A DNA stretch of 64,000 nt from Tilletia caries (lineage: Eukaryota; Basidiomycota; Exobasidiomycetes; Tilletiales; Tilletiaceae): positions 434,001 to 498,000 of the forward strand of contig JALUTQ010000026.1 in assembly GCA_032718865.1 (NCBI GenBank), given 5' to 3'. The notes beneath the pieces were generated by a model that was not told the origin of the DNA, ran no database searches, and saw only the letters and a program-made list of their open reading frames with translations. Below, one piece after another: positions 34,287 through 45,881 of this stretch. The position numbers and the translations under genes are program-made. How positions within the stretch are numbered: the stretch's first letter is position 1; every line of letters begins with the position of its first letter.

Positions 34287-35479
34287 CGGGCCTGGGGAAA
34301 GGCTTCAAGAGAATAGGCTCGGCGAAGTCTGGTGCTACCACGCCGACTCTGATGAGCAGCTTTGGCACGGCGGTGTCGGCGGGGAGTGCTCCTGCGCCAC
34401 CGGGACCACCGCTTAAGGCACCACCATCAGCTGCACCAACAGCGCTACCGCCTGGCCCACCACCGCCACCGCCACCATCTGCGTCCCTATCTCACGCATC
34501 GCCTGTTCCTATGCTATCATCCTCTGGTCCCCGCCCCGGACCACCTCCTCCACCACCGCCACCAGCTCCGCCCGCTGCTGCTCTAGGCAGACCATCCGGC
34601 GTACCTCACCAGGCGGGAGGTGGCGGCGGCTTCCCATCCTCCGACATGCTGGTGGAGATCTTGGTGAACGCGAGGCTGGCGGAGAAGGAGAAGGAGATGG
34701 AACGATCGCGCTTCCAGCAGCCGCCGGTATCGAATCGCTCGCCAGCGTTGTTGCAGGCGCCGCGGCCATCTTCGTCGTCTTCGTCGTCGGCGTACAGGCC
34801 TCCGCCTCCGCCACCGCCGCCGCCGCGACCTCCGAGTTCGTCGTACGGGCCACCAATGCATTCTCACGCGTCGCCGTACCCGACCAGCTCGGCGTTCTCG
34901 CGCAGGGAACCGGGTCCGGGTCCAGGTCCGGGTCCGGAGACGGATGCTTATGATCCTTTGTCGGCGCCTCGGATTGACCTCGGGGGCGGACATCCCAGTG
35001 TGACCACGGCGATGCCGCAGCATCTTCATCAGGGACCAAGCTACCCTGGCTCGGGAGGGCCTCTGCCGTACGGGCATAGTAGCGCTTTCGCGCCGTCCCA
35101 TTCAGCCGGGTCGGGACCTGGCTACCCCCCGCCGGGCCCATATCAGGGTGAATATCACCACCAACAGGCACACTCGTATAGCAGCGTCTACTCCGGTCCG
35201 CCGCCTCCGAGTCAACAACAGCATCAGCACCAACAGCCGAGCACTGCGCCGATGTACTACTACCAGCATCCGGCCAATGCAGGTGGGGCAGAAGGGGGAT
35301 ACCCGAACGGCGGAGCCTATCAGCAGCAGCAGGGAGGAGGCGGGATGCCACCCCCGCCTCCTCCTCCGCCGATGCCTCCGCATCATCAACAGCAGTATCA
35401 CCGGCCTCCGCCTCAGGCGGTCCAGCAGCACCCGATGTACGCCTCGCATGGGCAGCGGCATTCGTACCCTCCACGATGA
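33239..35479 (+). CDS. Pro/Gln/Ala-rich disordered protein, function unknown
   Basis: 746 residues in one exon from the ATG after a long pyrimidine leader. It contains a poly-Ala tract (about 45-60) and poly-Gln. Two tandem copies of an approximately 40-residue unit start near residues 167 and 207 (VENGAERTPTVDNEAAVPV and VENGADQTPTVDNEAAVPV). Poly-Pro blocks and a 15-Asn run come from (AAC)n DNA near 34240-34286. A possible short helix (SDMLVEILVNARLAEKEKEM, near 470) is the best candidate for a conserved element. The C-terminus is Pro/Tyr/Gln/His-rich and prion-like. The composition suits an RNA-granule or actin/WASP-associated scaffold, but no domain is recognised. Confidence 0.6.
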
Positions 35480-35970
35480 AACCCCCTCCCCCCTCCCCCG
35501 CGGAACCCCCTCACGTTGTAATCCGCCCTCTGTGTGATCCCAACTTCCTTTTGTCGCAAACGTCCCTCGAGCAAATCCCAAGTCTCCAGCATTATACTTC
35601 ATATGTACCGGGTGTGGATTCCAAGGAGACCTAAGGGAAAAAGTGAGGGGTGAATACAGGTGCCTTTGTGCTGAGAAAAAAGGGAAGAGCGGCCAGAGGG
35701 AAGGGATGCGGACCGGGAGTGTGAGAGCGTGGGCTGAGAATCATGGGACAAGGGAACAGAAAAGCGGAACGCGAGAAAGAAGGCGAGAGGGAGAAGAGCG
35801 AGAGCGGGCGTCGTCGTCGTGGGCGGCGTGGTCGAGTAGAGGCGCGGAGCCGGTGCCCGGAGCCGGAGGAGCGGACCCTGCAGGTGGTGGTCGGGATGGC
35901 TGTCTGGATAGGTCTCTGGGCGCGGGCGGATTGCGCTACCACAGTAGATGCGCTGAGCCAGCCTGGATCC
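35480..35970. other. Convergent 3' intergenic region
   Basis: Tail-to-tail spacer. No conserved reading frame was seen. Confidence 0.55.
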
Positions 35971-37210
35971 TTAGAGAAATTTGAGAACCTCGTCCATGAT
36001 GGCTTTTGAACCAACAGCATCCATCGGTTCCGGTGCCCTCTTGCGATATTCCTGGCGCTGTGCGGGGGCCGGTTCCGACACTTGATTACCGATCAACCCA
36101 GCCGCAAAGCGATCATCCCAGCAGGGCGACGCATTCGCAGAACCCCCATTTTTGCGGTTCTTCAACCGCGTCGCGGCCTGTCGCGCCTTGGGGTAGGTCA
36201 CATTGGTGCGCCTAAACGCATGTGCTTTAATCTTCATCATCCGAGCGTTCCCGATCAATTTCTCGAGCGCGATGGAGACAGTCGGGATGCCGAGAAAGGT
36301 GAACATGTCCAGTGCACCGCTTCGAAAGCCGACCACGAGCGAGTAGTACTCGAGCTCGTACGCCCGCCACATGAACAGCGTCTCCACGTCGCGGCTGCGC
36401 AGACCTCCCACCTGGGCCGCGGTGAGGCCCTCGATCTGGACATTGGCGCTGAACCCCATATCGACAAACCAACGGCCGATGGAGGGTATGCCGCCGTATC
36501 CCCCATCGTTGGGACTATTGCCAGCCAACGCAAACTTGTCTTCGTTGGTGGCTTTGCGGATCGCTTCGCAGATCGCTTTGCACGTTTCTGGATCGGTGTC
36601 GTTCTCCGGGTAGGGAGCGTTCACGTCGTTCCCACCGGTTCCCGTGCCCCGATGCGGCATCAGGATGCCCAGCGTCCCAGCCTGGAAGTCACCCGCATTG
36701 AACACATTTGCGACTTTGATATCGACCCATGTCCTCAGGGCATTCTTGCCTCCATCGTCGAGGTCGAACTTGAGCATGCCTAGGGTTGTACCGAGCAGAC
36801 TGGGCGGTTCCGGGGGGGGATTTGCCACATAGTTCGTCACAATCGTCGTGCAGTCGCCTTCGCCCACCGAGGTGAAGTCCGTCTTCTTTAATTGAGCGAC
36901 GTCCAGGATGGGAACCCCGTTCATCATTAGAGTGAAATCTTTCGGAAATTTTCCGAGATCTCCGAGCTCTTCCCATGTCATCGAGGTCCGAACGACTTTC
37001 ATGTCGTCGTTGCCATGATCTTCTACCGCGTCGAGGTATATATAGTTCCAGATCTCCGGGCGGGCCGGCCTTGCAGAAGTGGATCAGCAGCGGCCCGGGC
37101 GCGATGGTTCGTGCGGCACGAATGTGGTACATGTCACCTCGGTGATTGGCATGCACACAGTAAAGGCGGCCTTTGATGTTGAGGTCTATCGGGAGGCAAA
37201 GATTGGGCAT
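35971..37210 (-). CDS. Unrecognised globular protein, upstream gene model uncertain
   Basis: The frame 37060-35971 is coherent and globular. Motifs include WEELGDLGKFPKDF, NDGGYGGIPSIGRWF, and VGFRSGALDMFTFLGIPTVS, which has the feel of a nucleotide- or sugar-binding Rossmann segment. A basic C-terminus follows. The plausible ATG at 37208-37210 opens a different frame (CLPIDLNIKGRLYCVHANHRGD). Joining them needs either a 61-nt intron (GTACCA donor near 37134, CAAG acceptor near 37074; phase would fit) or a frameshift. A TATATATA near 37035 is within coding sequence. I do not recognise the family; a glycosyltransferase-like fold is only a guess. Next to it on the left is the Pro-rich gene; on the right begins a gene-poor region. 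Confidence 0.5.
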
Positions 37211-39343
37211 GGTGGAGGTGTATGAGGGAGGGAAGATAAGTTGCTGAGAGGAGTTCTCCGAGAGTCCGGAGCAGACCGTTCTTGTATACTGCTGAGAGTT
37301 GGACAGTCCGGACCCAGCGTGAGCTTCCTGTTTTAAGCAGAGTTGGAAGTGGGCCCCCTTTTGCGTCCGGAAGACGGAGGTCCAAGATGCATGATCAGTC
37401 CCGGAGGTGGCGGCTCTGGCCCTGGCTTTGCTGTCCCTGGAGGATCCGGGATGTCGCAATCTGATATCTGAGGCCTGATGCCTGATCCCTGATGCCGGCG
37501 AAGCCTATCCTGACTTCCTGAGGCCAAGACACGGGATCTGCCTGCGCGTCGGGACTCTTGCATCTCGATGGTGGCGACAGGTGGAGACGTGGGGTGTCCC
37601 TTCATTGATTGATTGTGCATGAAATTCGAGAGTTGCTCGTGCCCTTCTTGCAGCTTCCAGACAGCGAATTCCGCTGAGCACCTTCAGACAAGAAGCAGAT
37701 AGAGACATCGCCCTGCGGGCGGTGACAGCGTAAGACGGAGAGGGGAAAGTGGAGGGAAATGAGATTTTCTCCTCAAAAGTGGGTTGCTCTAATAAAGACT
37801 GTCTGACTCACCACGAAGTAGCAGGGCTTTCGGCAGTGTCAAGGTGCGAAATATCAGTCATGTAGAGAGAAAATCAGACATCCAAATCACATGTTTGTTG
37901 TGAAAGAGACTCGTGAGTCTTGAGCCACTCGTGCTATCAAGAAGAGGCAAGTCTGTCATGTGTAGAACGAAATAGTGACCTGGCTTAAGGCCACAGGCTC
38001 GGTGTAGACCTCTGATCCTTATGATTTGGTAGAGGATTTCGTAGGTTTGCTCCAAAACTGACCTGGGGGCGTCCCCCCCCCCCCTCTCAAGACACAAAAA
38101 CTATATGAAAGGATATTACATATGGATGAAAGCCTGTGGAACGAAATCAATTTTGGCGCAGCCAGTCTTGATGGGTACATATAATAGCCATATCAGCCGT
38201 GCACCATCGCTAACATTTCAAACAACAACACATCTCCATGTCTTATACTGGCAAGAGTAATGTGCAGCTACTGCAAAGGAAAGAAAGGCTTGATGTGTAT
38301 ATGAATGCGTGTGGAAGTTAAGTACAAAGGAAGAAAGGAAGGCGCAGGTGATGAGGATTGAGGAGAGCGGAAGACTCTCGGCCGAGAGAGGAGTGAGTGA
38401 TGAGAAAAGTGAAAGAGAGAGATAAGAGATAAGATAAAGAAATAGCCACATGGCAATGCCACGTGTGGTTGGCCATTGCCAGCACACGTCTCGATAACAA
38501 TACTGTGGGAATAATATCAAAGAAACCGAAGCGCCTTTCTATGTGTTGCTTAGCTATGTGGTTGCTGAGAACGCGATATCCAAAGCGTGGTGTTTGATCA
38601 CAAAAAACGTTTACGGAAACCAAGAAATTCAGCCGAAAAACACTTGAAACACTCGGCCAGACTTTAATTGCCTCCAATCAACACCAACCACTTCTCCAAC
38701 AGGACACTTGAAAGAGTTTGACAGAACAAAATCGCTGACTGCGTGTACGCTTGAGGCTTCCAGGTACATACAATACGTTCGCCTTTGATCACTGATCAGT
38801 TGAAACGAATACTCACACTTTGCCTTTGCGAAATTTTGGAAGAAAGGAGACTTCAGACGCAAAGTTACGACTGTGGCCAAGTCAAAAAAATCTCAGAGTT
38901 GTCGGTAAAAATACACAGGAGCGACGACGACGTTGTGGATGTACTGTAGGACGACGCTGGTCGCTGGTTATGGAAACATATGTACTACCCCTGGTGACTG
39001 ATGGAAATTATATGTGAAGTTCTGGTTCCGATGTTGAGCATGAAGGAGCATAGAGGGAATTGGAGTGAACGGGCTAGGTACGGGATCAGAACGACTCTAT
39101 GGGTCTTCCGCTTTGGGGACATGCTGAAGCCTGGAGTCCAGGAAGGGAGACGGAAGAGAAGAGGGGAGGGTTATTGGGGGAGGGGGGGGGGGGGACACCC
39201 CCAGCCGAATAGCACTTGCGAAGCGCGAGCGAAGGGGTAGTGCTGGACGCGGTTCCATACTTTCTTACTATAGCCTTTATCTTACACAACACATCGATTA
39301 TATTTGGGAGAACACTTGGACAGGGGAAGTGTAGATATGTAGG

Positions 39344-39373
39344 CCATATTAGAGCAGTTTGCATATTGCTTCG
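39344..39373 (+). repeat. Inverted repeat, left arm
   Basis: 30 bp matching the reverse complement of 39718-39747 at 29 of 30 positions; the core includes AGAGCAGTTTGCATATTGCT. The two arms frame 404 bp. Confidence 0.85.
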
Positions 39374-39717
39374 AGCGAATTAATTAATTTTGCGGGCAAA
39401 ACGCGAGGAGACACAAAAAGTCTGTGAGGGTCTCAAACTCTCAAGTACCATGACCGGCAGCAGCCAGCACTCACCACGTCGAAGGCACAGATTCACATCA
39501 TACCTCAGGCATCAGTGGCTGCACTCTGTCGTTGTGCCGGTCGGGCACGGGCGAGGTCTTGCTGTGGGCTTGGCTCCGCGAGGTGAGAGGTCCTGTCGCG
39601 CAGGATTTGTGGGCGAGGCCATCGTGAAAGTGGTCCAAGAGACGCTGTGAGACTCCGAAGTCACGATAATAACCATGAAACTCAGGTTGGCGGGCGTAAA
39701 ATATATATTTCCGATTC

Positions 39718-39747
39718 CGAAGCAATATGCAAACTGCTCTAGTATGG
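39718..39747 (-). repeat. Inverted repeat, right arm
   Basis: Partner of 39344-39373, in opposite orientation. No matching direct repeats were found just outside, so a MITE identity is not proven. Confidence 0.85.
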
Positions 39748-42700
39748 CAGCGAGGTGGGACGGAGAACCTCCGACACAGCTTAAACCAGACATAGCCATA
39801 AAATGTAAAATCAAACAGAAATAAAAATCTGCGCGCGAAGCGCGCAAGCTCTCGACCACCGTCCACGACTTGAACACTTTCCTCCATCGAAACGGCACTT
39901 TGGGAACGACTCTTGTCCCCTTTTCTTCCTCATCACAAAGCAGATAATGCAGGGCAGTTCGAAGCCGGTACGCGCGCTCTGGCTGGTCAAGGAGAAAGAG
40001 AAGAGCTGCTGCTGCTCTGTTGAAACCTCACTGCTGACTGCTCTTGTTTCCTTTTGCTGATCTCTTAGTCTCTTCAGCTCTTCACTTATCCTCTCCCTTC
40101 CCTCTTCCCACCAGGCATCTCTTCTGTTCTGCACCGCGTTCTGCTGCTTGTATCCTTCCCTTGCTCCCTTAGGTCGTCTCGGAAATCGGAACGTCCCATC
40201 CAGCAGCACTCAGCAGGCAGCAAAGCATCAGTCGTCACACCCAGGACAAGAGTCAGGCTTACTGCTTAGGAGGAAGGGAATAAGATGCGCTCACTCGCAT
40301 GACCCATCTAGGTCTGCTGCAGACCTGCGCAGCTGCTCGGGAGTACTGCAAACCACTGAGCTGGTGATGGTTCTTTTCTCCTTCTAAACGCCAGCATCAA
40401 CACCCGTCTTCTCGCACCAACGCATTCTTCCCAGACGGACGTGAGACGCGCAGACGATCATGAAATCATGCGCAACAGTCAGACGCGCACAGCATCCTTC
40501 CATGCCATGTCCATTCACTATCTCTATCCTTCTTCTCGTTGCATCTCGTCTAGTCTCTTATTCTCCTGTAGTCTATAGAATGCTCCTTTCATACTTCCAA
40601 TTCCAATACAGCTCTGGCTCTGCTCTATTTCAATTTCTCTTCAATCGTTATCAACTAACTTCTATCTTCCGAGCCTGTGTCATCCCCATTACGATAGGAA
40701 GCAAGAATATCCTCCGGGATGATGGGAAAAAAAACATTGCGATTCGATTGCGAGGGCGGGATGCGTATGCTGGGTAGACTGGGTGACGGCGCATGTATGC
40801 TGAGGAGTCTGGGGGACGACCGATCAGAAGAAATGATGGAGACTGAGGAAAGAGAGCTGCGGGTGGTGGCCAAAGAAGAGAGAGAAGAAGAGAGAAGAGT
40901 ATCGTATCAGAGAGACGTGAGAAATGAATGAAGAAGAAAGTCGATACTACTCACTGAAAGAAAGAACCGGGCACGCCCACACACACGAACGCACTCATGA
41001 CGGCAAGAGAAAAGAAAAACGAACGCGCCAAACGAGCAACCAGTGTCGCGCCGCGCCCACCCGAAGCGCGCAGCGAGCAGAAACGGAAACGATCATGCCG
41101 GGAAGGAAAGGGAAGATGCCGGGAAAGAAAGGGAAGCCGAGCGCAATGGTGGGCCGTTGGAGAGCGGGAAGCAGAAGAGGGGCAGACCGAGCTGAACGCC
41201 TTTGGAGAGAGAGCCGGGAGCAGAACAAAGAGCCTTTGGGGAGCTGGGAGAGCCGAGAGCCGAGAGCCGGAAGCCGGAAGCAGAAGGACGGAAGAGCGAG
41301 CCGTGAGGGGGGCGAGAGAGGGAGAGTCGGACGCGGGACGAGAGAAAAAGAAGATTGGGAGAGATGGGAGAGATGAAGGCGGGGCCAGGCCAGAGGGAGA
41401 GAAGAGAAGACGAAGAGTGAGAGATGTAGGCGGAAGAGCCGGACCGAAGGGAGGAAAAGGCGAAGAGGTAGGCAGAGTCGACTGCGGAGGTGGGGAGGGG
41501 AAGGAAAAGATGGGACAGGCGAGGTCGTCGTCAAAGGCAGAGGCGAATCGACAACTCAGGGAGAAGAACGATCTAGATGACAAAGGCAAGCATGTGGTCA
41601 GTGACAGTCATGCAAGAAGAAGAGACGAGGATGGGAAGGCTCGGAAGGGGAAAGGAAAGCATACCGTCATGAGCGCTGGACTTTCTGGCCCCAAGCTGCT
41701 TGCGCAGCCAATCGAGCGAATGCGATCCCATTTGGCGGTCAAGCTTGATGATGGCGTCGTCCACCGTGCCACTTTGATGATCGTTGATGGTCTTGATGAT
41801 GACCATACGACGAAGGAAACTTCTCCTCTTAGCAGTAGAGGGACCCCCACACCAAGCTGTCCCGAACTCCTTCTCCAACGATCTGAGCGAGGGACCTCCC
41901 GCAAAACCCACATTCCACTCCTGCCATGCTTGGGCGACCGTCTTTACTGCACCACTAAGCTGATATTGAGCTGCTTCTTCTGCGCTCTGAGCTCCTGACA
42001 CCCGCTCCACCGCTGCTGCTGCTGATGCAGAGGTGATGAGGCTGGTAGATGTGCTGCTGCTGAATAGTGTACCGATAGCCGGCGGAGGAAGAGGAGGCAA
42101 ACCAAGGCCAGGCAGCTCCAGTTCGCGCTGGAGCGTTGATGGCGAAGAAGAAGAGATGCCTGAGGAGAGCTGCTGGGTTGCGCCTGAGTGCTGCTGCGAA
42201 GAAGAAGATTGGCCAGAAGACGAGGAAAACGCAGTAGTAGGAGCCGTCTGGAGTCTGCGCATCGTCTCGCTGTGCCTTTGGATCTCGTACATTATCGCCT
42301 CGTCTCTCCGTCGCGACAGCTCCTCTGATCCCTCCTTGCTCTCCTGCATGCGCGTGAGTTGCTGCTGGATAACGACCTGCTGCTGAGAGAGACGCTCGAG
42401 CTTGTCGGTAATGGTTGGAACGACAGTGCGGAGGGAAAGCTCAAGCGCAGGGATGTGTTGATTGAGGTAGTCGCTTTGCTGCTTTGACCACGCCTGGAAA
42501 CCAGCGGAGCGGAAGATGGGGCTCTGGAGAACGGGGTGAGCTGGGTTGATCTTGACCAGATTGGGGGCGTCTTGAAGAAGGACTCGCCGCAGATGATGGA
42601 GCAAAGCCAGGAACTTGTCGACTCCGCCGCTTGTGCTTACTTTGCCCTCATCAATACGCAGCTGCCATTGCTCCACCTGGGGAAAGATTTGGTTCTGCAG

Positions 42701-42906
42701 CTCCTTCGTCGGCTCGAGCGTGTCGCGAGGAAGATAGTATGTCCCTCCGTTCGGATGAAAACCGCCCATCGCTCGAAGTGCCCTCACTGGGAGATGAGTC
42801 AAATATGACTGCTCCATGGCATCTTTAGAAGCCTTCCAGCTCCCCAACCGGGAGATGTCAGTGCTGGACACCTCCAGCAGCTCGGCCTCTCGCGCGCCTG
42901 AGCCTC

Positions 42907-42914
42907 TCGCAGCG
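42907..42914. repeat. 8-bp target duplication of the MITE (left)
   Basis: TCGCAGCG, identical to 43706-43713. On the minus strand these bases encode part of the recombinase HxxR box. Confidence 0.9.
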
Positions 42915-43705
42915 TAAGGTTGTCCCCGGAGTAACGCGGAGGGCTCCGCCTCCGCACTTCCAAATTCCGCCGGAATTTTGACTTTCTGAGGCGAGCTCCG
43001 CCTCCGCAGACTAAGACAGAGCGGAAAAAAACCAGCTCCGCGTTCCGACGGAATTATACAAAAGTTGAAATCCCAGCTCCGCGCTCCGCGTTTTTCTGTG
43101 CGTTTTTCGTAATGCTCCTCCGTGCTCCGTGTATGCGGAGCTCGGAATTCCGCGGAATTCCGTCGGAGCGCAGTGGTGGTATAAGTTGCTCTCAGAATGA
43201 CTCTAATACACTCAGAGCTATACATTCACCATCCGACATTGTTGCGGTATTGACTCCAGTGCTATTTTTGAAGCTCTCAACGGATGATGGTGCCTGTTTT
43301 ATCCCCTGCGGGTGTCTCGAGGATGCCTATTTTTCTCGAAATTCCGCACTTTCCGCGGAAATTTTTGCGGAATTCCGGCGGAGCGCACCCAAAATGAGGT
43401 CACGTGACCCTTATTTTCAACTATCACGTGACCTCATAGCTCCGTCGGAATTCCGCGGAAATTCCGCCGGAATTTTTCACACAATTTTGACGACTCCGTG
43501 CTCCGCACTTTTGGCAAGTGGGCCCAGGATTGGGCTCCGCCTCCGCACAAATTCCGGCGGAGTCCTCCAAGCGGACTCCGTGCTTTTTTAAGGTCAAAAA
43601 TTTCTCAAAAGTGAGCTCCGCGCTCCGCCTCCGGCGGAGCCCTCCGTCGGAGGAGTGCGGAGTCCGCAAAACCCCAGCTCCGCGTCAACTCCGGGGACAA
43701 CCTTA
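42915..43705. mobile_element. 791-bp non-autonomous hAT-like element (MITE) inside the Crypton gene
   Basis: The left end is TAAGGTTGTCCCCGGAGT and the right end is its reverse complement; similarity continues to about 27 bp with two mismatches. It is flanked by a perfect 8-bp duplication TCGCAGCG (42907-42914 and 43706-43713). The 8-bp stagger points to the hAT superfamily. The inside has no reading frame of note and is packed with short inverted repeats of the GGAATTCCGCGG and GGCGGAGC type, so it would fold strongly. Confidence 0.9.
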
Positions 43706-43713
43706 TCGCAGCG
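43706..43713. repeat. 8-bp target duplication of the MITE (right)
   Basis: TCGCAGCG, identical to 42907-42914. Confidence 0.9.
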
Positions 43714-44720
43714 TGCGTTACCTTTTTGCATCCTGTAAGCCCCAAAGCTTTGAACGCCTTGGTGATTGGATTTTTGTGGGTGTCGTAAGAGATGGGAGTC
43801 ACAACATCGTCTTGTCCTCGAAGCAATCGAACCGAATACCACGCGCTGTTGGACGAGAGATCCGGAAAGGGCTCGGAGAGTAGATGGAAGCGTTGAAAGA
43901 GGTATAGTGCGAGGGCAAAGTGGGGATCGAGGAGGCTCTCTGAGTGGCGAAGTGCGCCGCTGTACTCTGTGCGACCGGTGCGGTTCTTCTTGCTCTCGTT
44001 GGTTCGCAAGATGAGAATTCGAGCTGGGCTCAGAGAATTGGGCATCTCGCCTAGTTCGAGGTCTGACAAGCAGATCTTGCGCAAGTTGATACCACGAAAC
44101 AGGCACTGATGCCCCAGAACCTGAGCCAACAGCGAGCGCGTACCGACCGGGCTGCCATCTTGCAGAAATGTTGGCAGAGAGCACGATAGAATTCGTGATC
44201 GTACCCATCATCAGCAGCTGCTCTCTTGTCCTTGAATGCAGCTGCATTTCGAGCAGCCGTCGTTGTTTGGACGTTGTGGAGGAGTGCTTTGACGGCCGCA
44301 GTGCGAGGATGGGAGCTGCTGTTGATGCCGAGGTCGACTTGGCTTTGCCACAGGTCGATGATTGCATTGGTGTAGGCTTCAATGGTGCTGTATCCTATGG
44401 CTTGCTCCTCTGTCGACGCTCCGGTCTTACGAGGCCGCTTCGTGGGACGCCCCACCTGCTCATGAGCCAAGAATGAATGAAGCTTTGTTCCATCCACAAG
44501 CTCGGGACATTGCTCGCCTCCGTACCGCTGCTTCGTCCACGCGATGAACTCCTTCTGCTTCGGGTCCCAGTTCACTCGAGTGGATTTGGACTGGTTTTTC
44601 CTTCCTCTGCGTCCGAGTTGCCTGCTCCGCTAGTGCGTCCTGCTCGGCGGCGGTGGACACCAAAGCGGCGGTTGAGCTCGCGGCCGGTCGCTTCTTCGTT
44701 TGGTTTCTAGCGCGGGCCAT

Positions 44721-45881
44721 ATGTGATCAGCGTCAATGCGGGCTGGACAGCTGGAGCTTGGAGGTTGGATTATGGTCTCATGGATGTGAGGAAATGGTTG
44801 AAGACGCGGCGCGCGCGCGCGTCCAGAGCGCGCAGCGCGCGTTATGATCACGGCTCCTTTGAAGAGGAAAACGATCATCAGCTGCATACAAGTGAGGTTG
44901 TAATCGCTGATCCGATTACAAATGAGTAGAAAGTGGATACTTGAGCTTTGTGTCTGACGCAGGTAACATGCTCCGGTATCAGGAGTGGTGAGGTCATGAT
45001 ATGTGGAGTCTGAGACTACATATTGTGTCCGACAGGTGGTGTCCGACACAGCGTCAAATCCGACACAAAATCCTAATCTGTATGTACATCGTTTGCACTT
45101 GCAAGGTCATTTAGAAGCCCTAGCACGCGAAGCGTAGAGGGGGGGGTCTGGGGGAGGAACGCCCCCAGCGGAAGCAGGTGATGAGGACGCCAGCGTGAGG
45201 ACGCCAGCGACGCCAGCCGCCAGAATCCGGATGCTGTGTTGAGGCGCGAAACGAACTCTAAAGTACACGTGGACAGACTTAAGCATTCGATAGCGAAAAG
45301 CAGGCAGAACACGTGGGAAAGGCTCCGACACCCGCGAAGCACCATAGCACAGAGAGGAAGCATTCTGTCAACTTGAGACTTGGTAGGAATGAGGATAGGT
45401 GTATGGAGCAGTGATAGGCAGAAGCTGAGGCTCTCAGAGTTGTGTGGTGAGCAGTGGTGATGCGAAGAAGGAGCGCTCATAGTAAATTGGTGTGACGATC
45501 TGAAGTTCTTCCAGCTTTAAGTATTAGGGATTTTAACCCCCCCCATAATTGAGGCTGGAGGCCCTGATGAGTGACTTGAAAGGAAACCTAACGTTAAGCT
45601 CGTTGCTGTTGTGAAGATTGACCGTCATTCAAAGAAATCGTGCGGGAGATGTTACAAACTACAGGATGAACAAGATGAGGATGGGGAGACACGGCTGGGA
45701 GCTGGAAGGGAGAAAGAAGAGAGAAAGAAAGGAAGAGGGATGGATCTAGACCGTTCCATACCGAGACGAAAGATAAAGTCAAGCATTCGTGGTTATATGT
45801 GATGTTGTCGTTGGGGGTATCCTTTCGACCTTCAGCGAAGCGACGAGCCGCTGAGAAGAAGAAAAACGGGCGGGCTTCCTC
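44721..45881. other. Gene-poor region between Crypton and lipase gene
   Basis: No gene seen. It contains a CGCGCG run (near 44808-44840), several TGTCCGACA-like repeats (44950-45065), a G/C hairpin (near 45137-45170), and a C run (45537-45545). It may include the upstream end of the Crypton and its flank. Confidence 0.55.

Larger units (their letters stand above)
37211..41572. other. Gene-poor, repeat-rich region
   Basis: 4.4 kb with no convincing gene, lower GC than the flanks and many short frames without coding character. It holds a C run (near 38076-38090), a G run (near 39180-39195), a 30-bp inverted repeat pair around 39344-39747, a GCGCGC palindrome near 39830-39850, and a strongly purine-rich plus strand from about 40790 to 41540. 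It probably contains degraded elements and one flank of the Crypton. Confidence 0.6.
41573..44720 (-). pseudogene. Crypton tyrosine-recombinase gene with GCR1_C tail, interrupted by a MITE
   Basis: An ATG at 44718-44720 opens a basic N-terminus. The frame then shifts near 44600 and again near 44165, so the N-terminal part has frameshifts or unrecognised introns. The recombinase core reads LGHQCLFRGINLRKI (first catalytic Arg), then KKVTHA at 43714. The MITE 42915-43705 intervenes, and the frame resumes exactly with the Arg of the HxxR box, then SYLTHLPVRALRAMGGF (Tyr region). Downstream comes a helical/coiled segment (LERLSQQQVVIQQQLTRMQ), a Ser-rich spacer, and a GCR1_C-like DNA-binding domain (WQEWNVGFAGGPSLRSLEKEFG) ending at the stop at 41573. 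This is the standard fungal Crypton layout. It is not functional as it stands. Confidence 0.8.

Noticed and set aside
40997..41998. 333-residue plus-strand frame over the purine-rich tract and Crypton 3' end
   Set aside because: Composition follows the purine bias, and the right half is antisense to the GCR1_C domain.
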